A DNA stretch of 64,000 bases from DDH964 sp963806685 (lineage in GTDB: Bacteria; Desulfobacterota; Desulfuromonadia; Desulfuromonadales; DDH964). Shown here in pieces: positions 32,661-42,767 of this stretch. The position numbers were made by a program, and so were the translations under genes. How positions within the stretch are numbered: the stretch's first letter is position 1; each line of letters opens with the position of its first letter. The notes under the pieces are model-generated. The model was given only the letters and a program-made list of their open reading frames with translations. It had not been told where the DNA came from and ran no database searches. The stretch covers positions 251,618-315,617 of the forward strand of contig CAWDZB010000017.1 in assembly GCA_963806685.1 (NCBI GenBank), in the 5' to 3' direction.

Positions 32661-33487
32661 ATGATCAAACTCCTTCGCTTCCTCCTCTGCTGCTGGATGC
32701 TGGTCTCTGCCGGCACCGCCCTGGCGGTTCAGGTCCCGCTGTCGCAGCCGGTCGATACCCTGGCCAACCCCCAGGCGGCCAAACAGGTCGGCGTCGATGA
32801 AAAGCTCGGCGCCCAGATCCCCCTCGACCTGACCTTCCGCGATGCCACCGGCAAAGAGATCCGGCTGGGCGATCTGATCACCGTGCCGACCATCATCGTC
32901 CCCATCTACTACTCCTGTCCCAACGTCTGCAGTTTCCTGCAGGGGGCGCTGGCCCGGGCCCTGCCCCAGGTCCAGCGCACGCCGAACAAGGATTACCGGG
33001 TGCTGTCGGTGAGCTTCAATGCCCAGGAAACCACGGACGATGCGCGCAAGGCCCGGGCCATCTACGACCAGGCGATGAACCACCAGTTTCCCATGGACGC
33101 CTGGCGGTTTCTGACCGGCGACCAGGCCGCCATCGACGCGCTGACTGACGCCGCAGGCTACCGCTTCATCCGCCAGGGGAAGGACTTCCTGCACCCGGTG
33201 GCGATCTTCGTCGTCACCAAGGACGGCAAGATCAGCCGCTATCTCTACGGCACCAGCATCCTGCCGATGGATCTGACCCTGGCGCTGGTCGAGGCGGCCC
33301 AGGGGCGGGTCAGTCCGGCGATCCGCAAGGTCGCGCAGTTCTGCTTCAGCTACGACCCGAAAAACGGCAGGTACGTCTTCAACATTTTCCGCGTTTCGGC
33401 CACGGTCATTTTGTTGACCGCCGGCGCCTTCCTTGCCTTTCTTATCCTGACCGGGCGGCATAAACCACGGGAGTCCCAATCGAAGCC

Positions 33488-33491
<4 letters not shown>
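32661..33491 (+). CDS. SCO1/SenC copper chaperone for oxidase assembly
   Basis: 276 residues. An N-terminal hydrophobic signal (FLLCCWMLVSAGTALA), a thioredoxin-like SCO domain with the copper/disulphide motif C-x3-C in YYSCPNVCSF and the distal His in DFLHPVAIFVV, and a C-terminal transmembrane helix (VSATVILLTAGAFLAFLIL) that anchors it facing the periplasm. SCO proteins load the CuA site of subunit II. The next gene (ctaD) overlaps its stop by 4 bases (ATGA), so this is the first gene of the oxidase operon. Confidence 0.92.
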
Positions 33492-35121
<1,630 letters not shown>

Positions 35122-35125
<4 letters not shown>

Positions 35126-35721
35126 GCGAGGAGCACCGCGACGATACCGGTGCCCGACTGGGGATGTGGCTGTTTCTGTTCACCGAGATTCTCCTTTTCG
35201 GCGGACTCTTCGTCCTCTACTCGGTCTACCAGAACGATTACCCCGAGGCTTTCAGCGCCGGTTCGCACCACCTCAACCTGGTCCTCGGCACGATCAACAC
35301 CGTCATCCTGCTTACCGGCAGCTTCTGCGTCGCCTCCTCGCTAAGCGCGGTACGCTACGGCCGGCGGCGCCTGGCCGTAGTACTGCTCTGGAGCGGAGTC
35401 GCCACTGGGGGCATCTTCCTCTTCAACAAATACCTGGAATGGTCGGCGGAGATCGGCCGCGGGATCTATCCCGGTTCGCCGCACCTCGCTCAGGCCGAGC
35501 GGGGCGAGGCGATCTTCTACAGCCTCTATTACGTGACCCTCGGCCTGCACGGCCTGCACGTCCTGATCGGCTCCATCGTCCTGGCGACCATGGCGGTCTG
35601 GGTGCAGATCGGCAAGATCACCCCGGAGCGCTTCGTCGCCCTGGAAAACGGCGGCCTCTACTGGCATCTGGTCGATATTGTCTGGATCTTCATCTTCCCC
35701 CTCTACTACCTGCTGTTATAG
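35122..35721 (+). CDS. ctaE: Cytochrome c oxidase subunit III
   Basis: A 199-residue subunit III of the short, five-helix type: GMWLFLFTEILLFGGLF, then HHLNLVLGTINTVILLTGSF, and GLHGLHVLIGSIVLA before the C-terminal HLVDIVWIFIFPLYYLL. It stabilises the oxidase and the proton-uptake path. The start at 35122 overlaps the ctaD stop by 4 bases (ATGA), giving translational coupling. Confidence 0.93.
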
Positions 35722-35731
35722 GACGGGCGCC

Positions 35732-36016
35732 ATGAGCGAACACGAACAACCGATCGTCAGCTTCCGCACCAACACCATCGTCTGGCTGCTGCTGCTGATT
35801 TTTACCGCGACCACCGTCTATGTCTCGCGGCTGCCCCTGGGCCCCTTTCACATCTGGGCCGGGATCGGCATCTCGGTGGTCAAGTCGTCCCTGGTGATCC
35901 TGATCTTCATGCAGCTCAAGTACGAGCAACCGTTCTTCAAGGGGCTGCTGCTGGTCGCCCTGTCGATCCTGGCGATCTTCATCGGCATGACCTTTTTCGA
36001 CGTTTTGTACCGTTAA
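35732..36016 (+). CDS. ctaF: Cytochrome c oxidase subunit IV-like protein
   Basis: A 94-residue protein with three predicted helices (NTIVWLLLLIFTATTVYVS, FHIWAGIGISVVKSSLVILIFMQL, GLLLVALSILAIFIGMTF). The KSSLVILIFMQLKY stretch is typical of bacterial subunit IV proteins of the oxidase complex. The ATG at 35732 lies 10 bp after the ctaE stop with a GGACGGG ribosome site. Its place between subunits III and II supports the call. Confidence 0.85.
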   Translation: MSEHEQPIVSFRTNTIVWLLLLIFTATTVYVSRLPLGPFHIWAGIGISVVKSSLVILIFMQLKYEQPFFKGLLLVALSILAIFIGMTFFDVLYR

Positions 36017-36029
36017 CGAGGCTGTCGCG

Positions 36030-37235
36030 ATGCCGAACCTGACCACCGAACAGGCCGTCGACCCGGTATTTCTTTACATCTTCGGCATTTCCGTGGTGAT
36101 GCTGATCGGCATCACCGTGGTCATGCTGGTCTTCATCGTCCGCTACCGGCGAAGCCGCCATCCGCACCCCCAACCGAGCCCGCATTACAACATCCTCCTG
36201 GAGACCGTCTGGACGATCGTGCCGACCCTGATCGTGCTGACCATGTTCTGGTATGGCTGGGAGGGGTACACCGCCCTGACCAACGTGCCGCCGGACGCCA
36301 TGAAGGTAGAGGTGATCGGCCGCCAATGGTCCTGGGAATTCCGCTACGCCAACGGCCGCAGCAGCGACAAGTTGTACGTGCCGGTGGGCAAGGCGGTCGT
36401 TCTCGACATCACCTCGGAGGACGTCATCCACAGCTTCTACATCCCCTCTTTCCGGGTCAAAAAGGACGCGGTACCGGGAATGCACACCCACCTCTGGTTC
36501 CGTGCCCCGGCGAAGGGGAGCTACGATGCCTTCTGTGCCGAATACTGCGGGGTCGGGCACTCGTCGATGATCACCACTGTCGAGGCCCTTCCCGAGCACA
36601 AGTTCGAGGAATGGTACAGCCAGGAGAGCCCCAGGGAAGAAGGAGCCGAAGGACGCCAGCTCTTGGCCAAATACGGCTGCACCGGCTGCCATTCCCTCGA
36701 TGGCAGCAAGATGGTTGGGCCGACCTTCAAGGGGCTCTTCGGCCGCCAGGTGTTGGTCGTCAGCGACGGCAGGGAGCGGACCGTCACGGTCGACGAGGCC
36801 TACATCAAACGCTCGGTCCTTCAGCCCAAGGCCGACGTGGTCAAGGGCTTCCCGCCGGTCATGCCCTCCTTCCAAGGGCGCATCAGCGACCATGACCTGG
36901 CGACCATCGTCGATTTCTTCAAGGCCCGGGCCGGCCAGCCCACCAACCAGGGGGGGAAGGAACTGGCGACCAGGCTCGGCTGTCTCGGCTGCCACTCCGA
37001 GGACGGCAGCAAGCGCGTCGGACCGAGCTTCAAGGGGCTCTTCGGCAGTCGGGCGACGGTCCTGACCGACGGCAAGGAACGCACCGTCACTGTAGACGAG
37101 GCCTATGTCAAGCGCTCCCTGGAAGAGCCCAAAGCCGACGTGGTCAAGGGCTATTCACCGCTCATGCCCCCCTTCACCCAGCTCGACGACGACCAGCGGC
37201 AGTTGCTGATCGACTACCTGAAGGGCCTGCAATGA
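36030..37235 (+). CDS. ctaC: Cytochrome c oxidase subunit II with two fused cytochrome c domains
   Basis: 401 residues. Two transmembrane helices (about 13-37 and 58-76) precede the cupredoxin domain with CuA ligands His134, Cys169-x3-Cys173, His177 and Met180 (CAEYCGVGHSSM), Glu171 included. Then come two cytochrome c domains, each with a haem site: Cys217-TG-Cys220-His221 and Cys318-LG-Cys321-His322. The two are clearly a tandem duplication: over the 53-residue stretch from VGPTFKG or VGPSFKG to PMPxF I count 37 identities. Electrons would pass through both haems to CuA. The position last among the subunits and before ctaB is not the usual gene order. Confidence 0.93.
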   Translation: MPNLTTEQAVDPVFLYIFGISVVMLIGITVVMLVFIVRYRRSRHPHPQPSPHYNILLETVWTIVPTLIVLTMFWYGWEGYTALTNVPPDAMKVEVIGRQWSWEFRYANGRSSDKLYVPVGKAVVLDITSEDVIHSFYIPSFRVKKDAVPGMHTHLWFRAPAKGSYDAFCAEYCGVGHSSMITTVEALPEHKFEEWYSQESPREEGAEGRQLLAKYGCTGCHSLDGSKMVGPTFKGLFGRQVLVVSDGRERTVTVDEAYIKRSVLQPKADVVKGFPPVMPSFQGRISDHDLATIVDFFKARAGQPTNQGGKELATRLGCLGCHSEDGSKRVGPSFKGLFGSRATVLTDGKERTVTVDEAYVKRSLEEPKADVVKGYSPLMPPFTQLDDDQRQLLIDYLKGLQ

Positions 37236-38164
37236 ACGACGTGCCACATCCATCCCCGCGGCCCTCCTCGTCGCTGTCGCTGTCGCTGGCCCGCCTGACC
37301 CGCTGGCGGCTGTCGCTGGCGGTGGCCGGCGCAGCCGGCTTTGGGATGTTGCTCCACGACGGTCGGCCTGACTGGTTGTTGTTGCCGACCGTCGTCGGGG
37401 TGGCGCTGCTGGCCGCGGCCGGCTCCGCCGGCAACCAGCTGCAGGAGCGCGATCTGGACGCCTGCATGCTGCGGACCTGCGGCCGGCCCCTCCCGCGCGG
37501 AGATCTGGGCACGGTGTCCGCGGCGGCCATTGCCCTGGTTTTGGCCGCCGGCGGCATCGCGCTGCTGCTGTCGGTGGCGGCCATCCCGGCGCTTCTGGGA
37601 CTGGCGGCGCTGTTCTGCTACAACGGCCTCTACACCCCCCTCAAGCGGCGCACCCCGCTAGCTCTCCTCCCCGGCGCCCTGTGCGGCGCGTTGCCGCCGC
37701 TGATCGGCTGGAGCGCCGCCGGCGGCGCTCTCGGCGACTTTCACATCGTGCTGGTTGCCACTCTCTTCTACCTCTGGCAGCTTCCGCACTTCTGGCGGCT
37801 GGCGGAAAAACACGCCGCCGACTACCGGCGGGCGGGGCTGCCGCTGCTGCAGGACCAGTTCCCCCCACACTTTTTCCGACTCGCCCGGCAGAGCTGGACC
37901 CTGGCTACCGCCTGCGCTGCGCTGCTGCTCCCCCTCTACGGCCTGCTCCAGACCTCCTGGACCCGCGGAATGCTGCCGGCCGCGGTCCTGCTGCTCGCCC
38001 TCTCCTCCCGGCTGCGGCGATCAACGGATGCTGCCGGGCCGGCCTGGGCCGACCTCGGCATGGTCCTTTTGGTCCTGCTCCTGCTCGGCGACCGCCTGCT
38101 GACCACGGGCGACCTCCTGCCGGGTGCCCACCCGTTGACCTTTTGGCTGGCCACCGCCGGCTGA
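37232..38164 (+). CDS. ctaB: Protohaem IX farnesyltransferase (haem O synthase)
   Basis: A 310-residue UbiA-family membrane prenyltransferase making haem O from haem B and farnesyl diphosphate for the oxidase. The metal/diphosphate motif is NQLQERDLDACMLRTCGRPL, and YNGLYTPLKRRTP and FYLWQLPHFWRL are conserved family stretches. It overlaps the ctaC stop (ATGA). The N-terminus is a little shorter and more polar than in many homologues. No ctaA (haem A synthase) gene is visible in the window, so either it lies elsewhere or the oxidase uses haem O. Confidence 0.94.
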   Translation: MNDVPHPSPRPSSSLSLSLARLTRWRLSLAVAGAAGFGMLLHDGRPDWLLLPTVVGVALLAAAGSAGNQLQERDLDACMLRTCGRPLPRGDLGTVSAAAIALVLAAGGIALLLSVAAIPALLGLAALFCYNGLYTPLKRRTPLALLPGALCGALPPLIGWSAAGGALGDFHIVLVATLFYLWQLPHFWRLAEKHAADYRRAGLPLLQDQFPPHFFRLARQSWTLATACAALLLPLYGLLQTSWTRGMLPAAVLLLALSSRLRRSTDAAGPAWADLGMVLLVLLLLGDRLLTTGDLLPGAHPLTFWLATAG

Positions 38165-38353
38165 CCCTTGTCTCCACAACCTCGCGCAGGCCCTGCAACC
38201 TCAAGGCTTTGCCTGCGCGGTTCTTCTCGGGCGGTCAATTTGAACGCCTCCCGATGATCAGCGAGTCTCCGGCTGCCGGGTTGCAAAACCATCGGCGGAT
38301 GGTAGGCTTAAAAAGCTTTTCGCCCCAATTTCCCCGTTCCAGGAGAGCCTCCC

Positions 38354-38926
38354 ATGTCGCTGAAAAATACCCAGACCGAGAAGAACCTCCTGACTGCATT
38401 CGCCGGCGAGAGCCAGGCCCGCAACCGCTACACCTATTTCGCCGCCAAAGCCAAAAGCGAAGGCTACGTGCAGATGTCCACCATCTTCGAAGAGACCGCC
38501 GACCAGGAGCGGGAGCACGCCAAGCGCCTCTTCAAATTCCTCGAGGGGGGGGACGCGATGGTCACAGCCAGCTTCCCGGCGGGGGTCATCGGCAGTACCG
38601 CCGACAACCTGCGCGCCGCCGCGGCCGGGGAAAACTACGAGCACACCGAAATGTATCCGGGTTTCGCCGTCATCGCCAGGCAGGAGGGTTTTCCGCAGGT
38701 GGCCGACATTTTCATGGCCATCTCGGTGGCGGAAAGACAGCATGAGAAGCGCTACCTGGATCTGCTTTCCAACATCGAAAACAACCGGGTCTTCCAGCGG
38801 GAGGAACCGACCGTCTGGCGCTGCCGCAACTGCGGCTACCTTCATGACGGGTCGGCCGCTCCCGACCGCTGCCCGGCCTGCGACCATGCCCGCGCCCACT
38901 TCGAACTGCTCGGCGAGAACTACTGA
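38354..38926 (+). CDS. rbr: Rubrerythrin
   Basis: 190 residues. An N-terminal ferritin-like di-iron bundle (TAFAGESQARNRYTYFAAKA, FEETADQEREHAKRLF, and the second half with NYEHTEMYPGF and VAERQHEKRYLDLL) holds the Glu/His ligands, and a C-terminal rubredoxin-like domain has C-x2-C twice (WRCRNCGYLH and DRCPACDHAR). It acts as an NADH-linked hydrogen peroxide reductase in the cytoplasm of anaerobes. AGGAG precedes the ATG at 38354. It lies 47 bp upstream of desulfoferrodoxin, and together they handle superoxide and the peroxide it makes. Confidence 0.95.
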   Translation: MSLKNTQTEKNLLTAFAGESQARNRYTYFAAKAKSEGYVQMSTIFEETADQEREHAKRLFKFLEGGDAMVTASFPAGVIGSTADNLRAAAAGENYEHTEMYPGFAVIARQEGFPQVADIFMAISVAERQHEKRYLDLLSNIENNRVFQREEPTVWRCRNCGYLHDGSAAPDRCPACDHARAHFELLGENY

Positions 38927-38973
38927 GTCGGCAACCGCCGCCTTCCCGGCCACTATTCCGCAAGGAGGAGCCC

Positions 38974-39357
38974 ATGCCCATCAAACGTCTTGAGGTCTAC
39001 AAGTGTGAAATCTGCGGCAATATCATCGAAGTTCTGCACGCCGGCGGCCCGCCGCTGGTCTGCTGCAACGAAAAGATGAAACTCCAGGCGGAGAACACCG
39101 TCGATGCCGCGCAGGAAAAGCATGTCCCGGTCATCGAGATGGGCAATGGCCAGATCACCGTCAAGGTCGGCAGTGTCCCGCATCCGATGGAGGAGAAGCA
39201 CTACATCCAATGGGTGGAACTGATTGCCGACGGCAAGGCCTACCTGCAATTCCTCAAGCCCGGCGAGGAACCCAAGGCCGTATTCCCCCTTACCGCCAGC
39301 AAGGTCACCGCCCGCGAGTATTGCAACATTCACGGCCACTGGAAGGCCGAATCCTGA
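38974..39357 (+). CDS. dfx: Desulfoferrodoxin (two-domain superoxide reductase)
   Basis: 127 residues. The N-terminal desulforedoxin domain has the Cys11-x2-Cys14 and Cys30-Cys31 ligands of a rubredoxin-like iron; the C-terminal domain binds the active Fe(His)4(Cys) with His50 (EKHVPVIE), His70 (PHPMEEKH), His76, Cys117 and His120 (EYCNIHGHW). It reduces superoxide to peroxide in the cytoplasm. CAAGGAGG precedes the ATG. It follows rubrerythrin on the same strand, 47 bp away, so they likely share a transcript; a class II homologue without the first domain lies at 32034. Confidence 0.95.
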   Translation: MPIKRLEVYKCEICGNIIEVLHAGGPPLVCCNEKMKLQAENTVDAAQEKHVPVIEMGNGQITVKVGSVPHPMEEKHYIQWVELIADGKAYLQFLKPGEEPKAVFPLTASKVTAREYCNIHGHWKAES

Positions 39358-39363
39358 GTCTTC

Positions 39364-39406
39364 GCCGGATCGCCGGGAGCCGCAACCGGGGTCCCGGCGA
39401 TCCGGC
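39364..39406 (+). terminator. Terminator-like hairpin after dfx
   Basis: GCCGGATCGCCGGGA and TCCCGGCGATCCGGC form a perfect 15-bp stem with a 13-nt loop, 7 bp past the stop. There is no T run, so termination is only probable. Confidence 0.6.
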
Positions 39407-39612
39407 CGCCGATGGCCGTGCCGCCCTTTCGCCAGATCTCGCGCAAAATACCCCATCTTGGATCAGAACGACCCGCCACTTCCCCTCCCCACATCTTTAA
39501 TTCTCATAAATTTAGTAAGTTAAGGATTTTCCCGGGCTGCAATGGTTTGGCATATCCGATGCTTAGGTTAGATGGTGCCAATTTTCACTACCCCGAGGCA
39601 AAGGAGCAGCCC

Positions 39613-39803
39613 ATGAAATCCATGCCCATCGCCTGCCTGGCCCTGATACTGCTCGCCGGGGCCGCTCCGGCCCAGGCTGCCCTCCCCGCCTGACCGGCAA
39701 CGGCCTCGATTATGTCCTGATGCCGCTGCTTGGCCACCTGACCCTGGTGTTTGCCAGCCGGCTTCTTGATCTTCCCGCCCTCCTGCGCGGCAGCCGGGAC
39801 TGA
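39613..39803 (+). pseudogene. Small secreted or membrane protein, apparently frameshifted
   Basis: An ATG with AAGGAG upstream begins a signal-like peptide (MKSMPIACLALILLAGAAPA) that hits a TGA at 39691. The -1 frame takes up directly at 39690 and continues to a TGA at 39801 with LTGNGLDYVLMPLLGHLTLV followed by FASRLLDLPALLRGSRD, a second hydrophobic helix of a plausible small membrane protein. A single-base change or sequencing error would restore a protein of about 62 residues. The family is not recognised. Confidence 0.45.
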
Positions 39804-39980
39804 TCCCCGGTCCTGGCGGGGGGCCGATGGAGGATTCCGCCAGGAACAGCAACCGGTTCAGGCGGCGTCTTGACCAATTTCCGGTCCGGGGTTAAAGTTC
39901 CGGTGTCGCTGGCCAGGCCGGGGAAGTCCCGGACCTGGCCGACAGCCGTGCCCTTCCGAGAGTCCGCCGAAAGTCCCGCC

Positions 39981-40403
39981 ATGCCCATCCCGCCAGCGCC
40001 CCGCAGCGTCTTCGTCTACGGCACTCTGCGCCGGGGCGAGAAGAACCACCGCCGCTACCTCGCCGGCCGCTATCGCTCCTGCACCCCCGCGACCCTGCGC
40101 GGCCGACTCTTTTTCGATCCCCGCGAGGGTTATCCCTACCTTGTCCCGGCCCCGGGAATCGTCCACGGCGAAGTCTTCGAACTCGACCCAGCCACCGCCG
40201 CGGCCACCTTGCGGCAACTCGATGGGCTGGAGGATTACGATCCGGGCAATGAAACCGGCAGCCTTTACCTGCGCCGCGAGGCCGATGCCCTTCTTGCCGA
40301 CGGCAGAACGGTCAGGGTCTGGGTCTATTTCTGGAACGGACCGGAAATCGGCCAACCGGTGGCCGGCGGGGATTTTTCCGCTCTGCGTAAAGGAAGGAGC
40401 TAG
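39981..40403 (+). CDS. Gamma-glutamylcyclotransferase-like (GGCT/YtfP) protein
   Basis: A small cytoplasmic domain of 140 residues with the BtrG/YtfP-type core: VFVYGTLRRGEKNHRRYL near the N-terminus, GVYPYLV-like segment (GYPYLVPAPGIVHGEVFEL), and LRQLDGLEDYDPGNETGSLY, in which the Glu of GLEDYDP-type loops is important. Bacterial members are of uncertain substrate. The ATG at 39981 is preceded by a weak site. Its stop overlaps the tail-to-tail stop of DUF924 by four bases (40400-40403). Confidence 0.75.
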   Translation: MPIPPAPRSVFVYGTLRRGEKNHRRYLAGRYRSCTPATLRGRLFFDPREGYPYLVPAPGIVHGEVFELDPATAAATLRQLDGLEDYDPGNETGSLYLRREADALLADGRTVRVWVYFWNGPEIGQPVAGGDFSALRKGRS

Positions 40404-41002
40404 AAAGACGAACCAGGCTGCTGCAAAAAGGCCTCTTCCTCGGCACTGCTGGAACGGCCGAGGACGGCATTGCGGTGGGGAAAACGACCGAAGCGGGCGA
40501 TAATGTCCCGGTGCCGCTGCGCATAGTCGAGAAAACCGCTGCACATCGGCTGCAGAGGGGGCGGTGCCGCAGCACGCAAGGCGCCGAACAGGGCCACCGA
40601 GCGATCCTGCATGACGAGATCCTCGGCGTGTTCCAGGGGCAGGTAGAAGAAGGCCCGTTGCGCGATCGCCAGGCGCTGGTCCTGGCCGGCTGCGAGCCCG
40701 TCAAGGGCCACTTGCAGGGCGCGGGCATCACTGGAGTAGGCGCGGGGAGAATGGCGGAAAATGTTGCGGGGAAACTGGTCGAGAAGCAGCAGCAGGGCCA
40801 GGGTACCGCGGGGAGTCAGAGTCCAGTCGGCAAAGTCACCGGCCGCGGCGCGATCCACCACCGCGGCGAATCGTTCGCGGATCATGCGGTCGGCACTCTC
40901 CCCCCCTGAGAACCAGAAATGCAGCCGCTCGGGCGAAGCCGGCTGATCCTCCGGCTCGCCGGCAAACCAGAAGGCGAGTATCTCCCCGGGGAGGTCGCTC
41001 AC
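40400..41002 (-). CDS. DUF924 family protein
   Basis: A 200-residue helical cytoplasmic protein with DUF924 hallmarks: ILAFWFAGEPED, LLLLDQFPRNIFRHSPRAYSSDARAL, AFFYLPLEHAEDLVMQDRSV and IARFGRFPHRNAVLGR. The family is of unknown function; its fold resembles TPR-like helices. The start overlaps the REC-PilZ gene's stop (40999-41002, ATGA), so the two are translationally coupled, with the regulator first. Confidence 0.85.
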   Translation of the reverse strand: MSDLPGEILAFWFAGEPEDQPASPERLHFWFSGGESADRMIRERFAAVVDRAAAGDFADWTLTPRGTLALLLLLDQFPRNIFRHSPRAYSSDARALQVALDGLAAGQDQRLAIAQRAFFYLPLEHAEDLVMQDRSVALFGALRAAAPPPLQPMCSGFLDYAQRHRDIIARFGRFPHRNAVLGRSSSAEEEAFLQQPGSSF

Positions 41003-41739
41003 GGCCCGCTCCCGGAGACCATAACGCCGTCAGCGATGTTTTCCTGTCCGACAAGGACCTCCTTCAAAACCTTCCGGGCGGCTTCTTCCAGGTCCACAAA
41101 CTGGAGTCCCATGCCGACCGGCAGACGCATTTCCTTGATCCATTCCGGATGGTTGACCCAGGCCACCCGGCAGCGGGTCTGAAGGGTCTCGCCAACGCCG
41201 GGGAGGGGAAACTCGACGACGACTTCGGTATCGACCGGGACCAGCTTGCGGGTTTCGATAAAAGCGCCGCCACCATTCAGGTCGCGGATCGTCCCCGGGC
41301 GCAGGAGTCGGGGGTCCCTGCCGACCTGGGCCGGCAGGGAAAGGGCAACCCGGGGTACCCGGCGTTCGGGAAGCCGCAGCAACCGACAGGCGGCCGCCAA
41401 CAGTTCCCGGGCGTCGACCGGCTTGAAGATGATCTCGTTACACCCCGTCTCCCGGCAGCGCCGCAGCTCTTCCTCTCCGCCGCGTCTGGCCACCAGGATA
41501 ACCGGAGTATGGCACAGGACCGGATCCCCCTTGACGCGCCGGCAACAGTGGTCCCCTCCCTCGTTCATCATCTCCAGATCGAGAATCGCCAGGGCCGGGT
41601 CATGTTCTTCGATGATGGCAAACGCCTGTCGCCCGTCCTCTGCGACCAACAGGGAAAAACCTTCCCGACAGAAGAGTGAATCTTTTATCGGCCCCAGGAT
41701 TTCCGGATGGTTGCTCAACAGAATACGCTTGGCGAGCAC
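40999..41739 (-). CDS. Response regulator with receiver and PilZ domains
   Basis: 246 residues. The receiver domain (about 1-125) has phosphoacceptor Asp54 or so in LAILDLEMMNEG, with KPVDARELL at the end, and a PilZ domain (about 128-230) with RVPRVALSLPAQV and the R-x3-R and D-x-S-x2-G-like c-di-GMP motifs partly matched (RDLNGGGAFIET). It should combine phosphorylation with c-di-GMP sensing and act on a protein partner. It is the first gene of an operon with DUF924. Confidence 0.83.
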   Translation of the reverse strand: MLAKRILLSNHPEILGPIKDSLFCREGFSLLVAEDGRQAFAIIEEHDPALAILDLEMMNEGGDHCCRRVKGDPVLCHTPVILVARRGGEEELRRCRETGCNEIIFKPVDARELLAAACRLLRLPERRVPRVALSLPAQVGRDPRLLRPGTIRDLNGGGAFIETRKLVPVDTEVVVEFPLPGVGETLQTRCRVAWVNHPEWIKEMRLPVGMGLQFVDLEEAARKVLKEVLVGQENIADGVMVSGSGP

Positions 41740-41912
41740 GGCCAGTCTCCAATCGATGGATTTCTGTGTTGAGTCTATCCGCTAATTTCTCATGTGCAAT
41801 CCGCAAGCCAACCCGGGAGCTGCATTCCTGGGAGACAGGACCCCTGGAATGGTTTTCAAACAGGTGGTTTGGCGCCCTGCATTGACACTTCCGGTCGCCG
41901 CCTCCAGCAAAA

Positions 41913-41944
41913 CGGCCGTCCTCCGCACAGGCAGAGGACGGCCG
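41913..41944 (-). terminator. Terminator downstream of the FKBP gene
   Basis: CGGCCGTCCTC and GAGGACGGCCG form an 11-bp stem. On the minus strand it is followed by TTTTGCT, about 25 bp past the stop. Confidence 0.8.
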
Positions 41945-41966
41945 AAAGGCGCTGTGGAGTTGAGGG

Positions 41967-42671
41967 TCAGTCGACCTTCTTCAACTCCACATCAAAGATC
42001 AGCGTGGAATTGGGACCGATCACCGGACCGGCGCCCCGCTCCCCGTAAGCCAGCTTGGCGGGGATGAACAGGCGGTACTTGGCCCCTTCCTTCATCAGCT
42101 GCAGGGCCTCGGTCCAACCGGGAATGACCTTGCCGACCCCAAAGGTGGCCGGCTTGCCCCGCTTGTACGAGCTGTCGAAGACGGTACCATCGATCAGCGT
42201 CCCCTTGTAGTCGACAGTAACCGTGCTCTCCTTGGTCGGGGTCTTGCCGGTTCCCTTCTCGAGCACCAGGTACTGCAGCCCGCTCGGCAGGGTGACCACG
42301 CCTTTTTTCTTGGCGTTGGCCTTGAGGAATTCATCTCCCTCCTTGAGGTTCTTTTCGCCCTGTTCCTTGTGCATTTCTTCCTGCTTGGCCATCATTTTCT
42401 TTTTGAACTTGCCCAGCGTCTCCTTAAATTCCTCCTGGCTCATCAACGGGGTCTCCCCTTTGAGGACGTCACGGATGGCCTGGGACAGGATATCGACATC
42501 GACCTCGATCCCCTGGCGCTTGAAATCCTGGCCAATGCTCATGCCGATCCCGTAACTGATCTTATCCTTGTCGGTCTTGAGCTCCAGTTTTTTTTCGGCC
42601 GCCTGGCTGACGACCCCGGTCAGCAGCAGGATTCCCAAAGCTCCCGCTGCTACAGTCAATCCGCGTTTCAT
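41967..42671 (-). CDS. FKBP-type peptidyl-prolyl isomerase (FkpA/Mip type)
   Basis: 234 residues with a signal peptide (GLTVAAGALGILLLTGVVSQA), an N-terminal helical dimerisation domain (about 25-115) and a C-terminal FKBP domain (about 125-234). FKBP features include LPSGLQYLVLEKGTGKTP, VTVDYKGTLIDGTVFDSSYKRG and GWTEALQLMKEGAKYRLFIP. It is a periplasmic foldase. The ATG at 42671 has AAGGAAAC a few bases upstream; alternatives lie four or fourteen codons earlier. Confidence 0.92.
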   Translation of the reverse strand: MKRGLTVAAGALGILLLTGVVSQAAEKKLELKTDKDKISYGIGMSIGQDFKRQGIEVDVDILSQAIRDVLKGETPLMSQEEFKETLGKFKKKMMAKQEEMHKEQGEKNLKEGDEFLKANAKKKGVVTLPSGLQYLVLEKGTGKTPTKESTVTVDYKGTLIDGTVFDSSYKRGKPATFGVGKVIPGWTEALQLMKEGAKYRLFIPAKLAYGERGAGPVIGPNSTLIFDVELKKVD

Positions 42672-42767
42672 TCTGTTTCCTTTCATTACAGGTTGGAAAT
42701 GTCGAAGCCTCAATGGTTGGCGGCTTCTCGGATAAGTTCATATGAATACCCCCGCAGCTGCCCGCTG

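Noticed and set aside
39660..39700. Programmed -1 frameshift in the small gene
   Set aside because: The C-CCC-G context is not a canonical slippery site and no downstream structure is apparent; a point indel is simpler.
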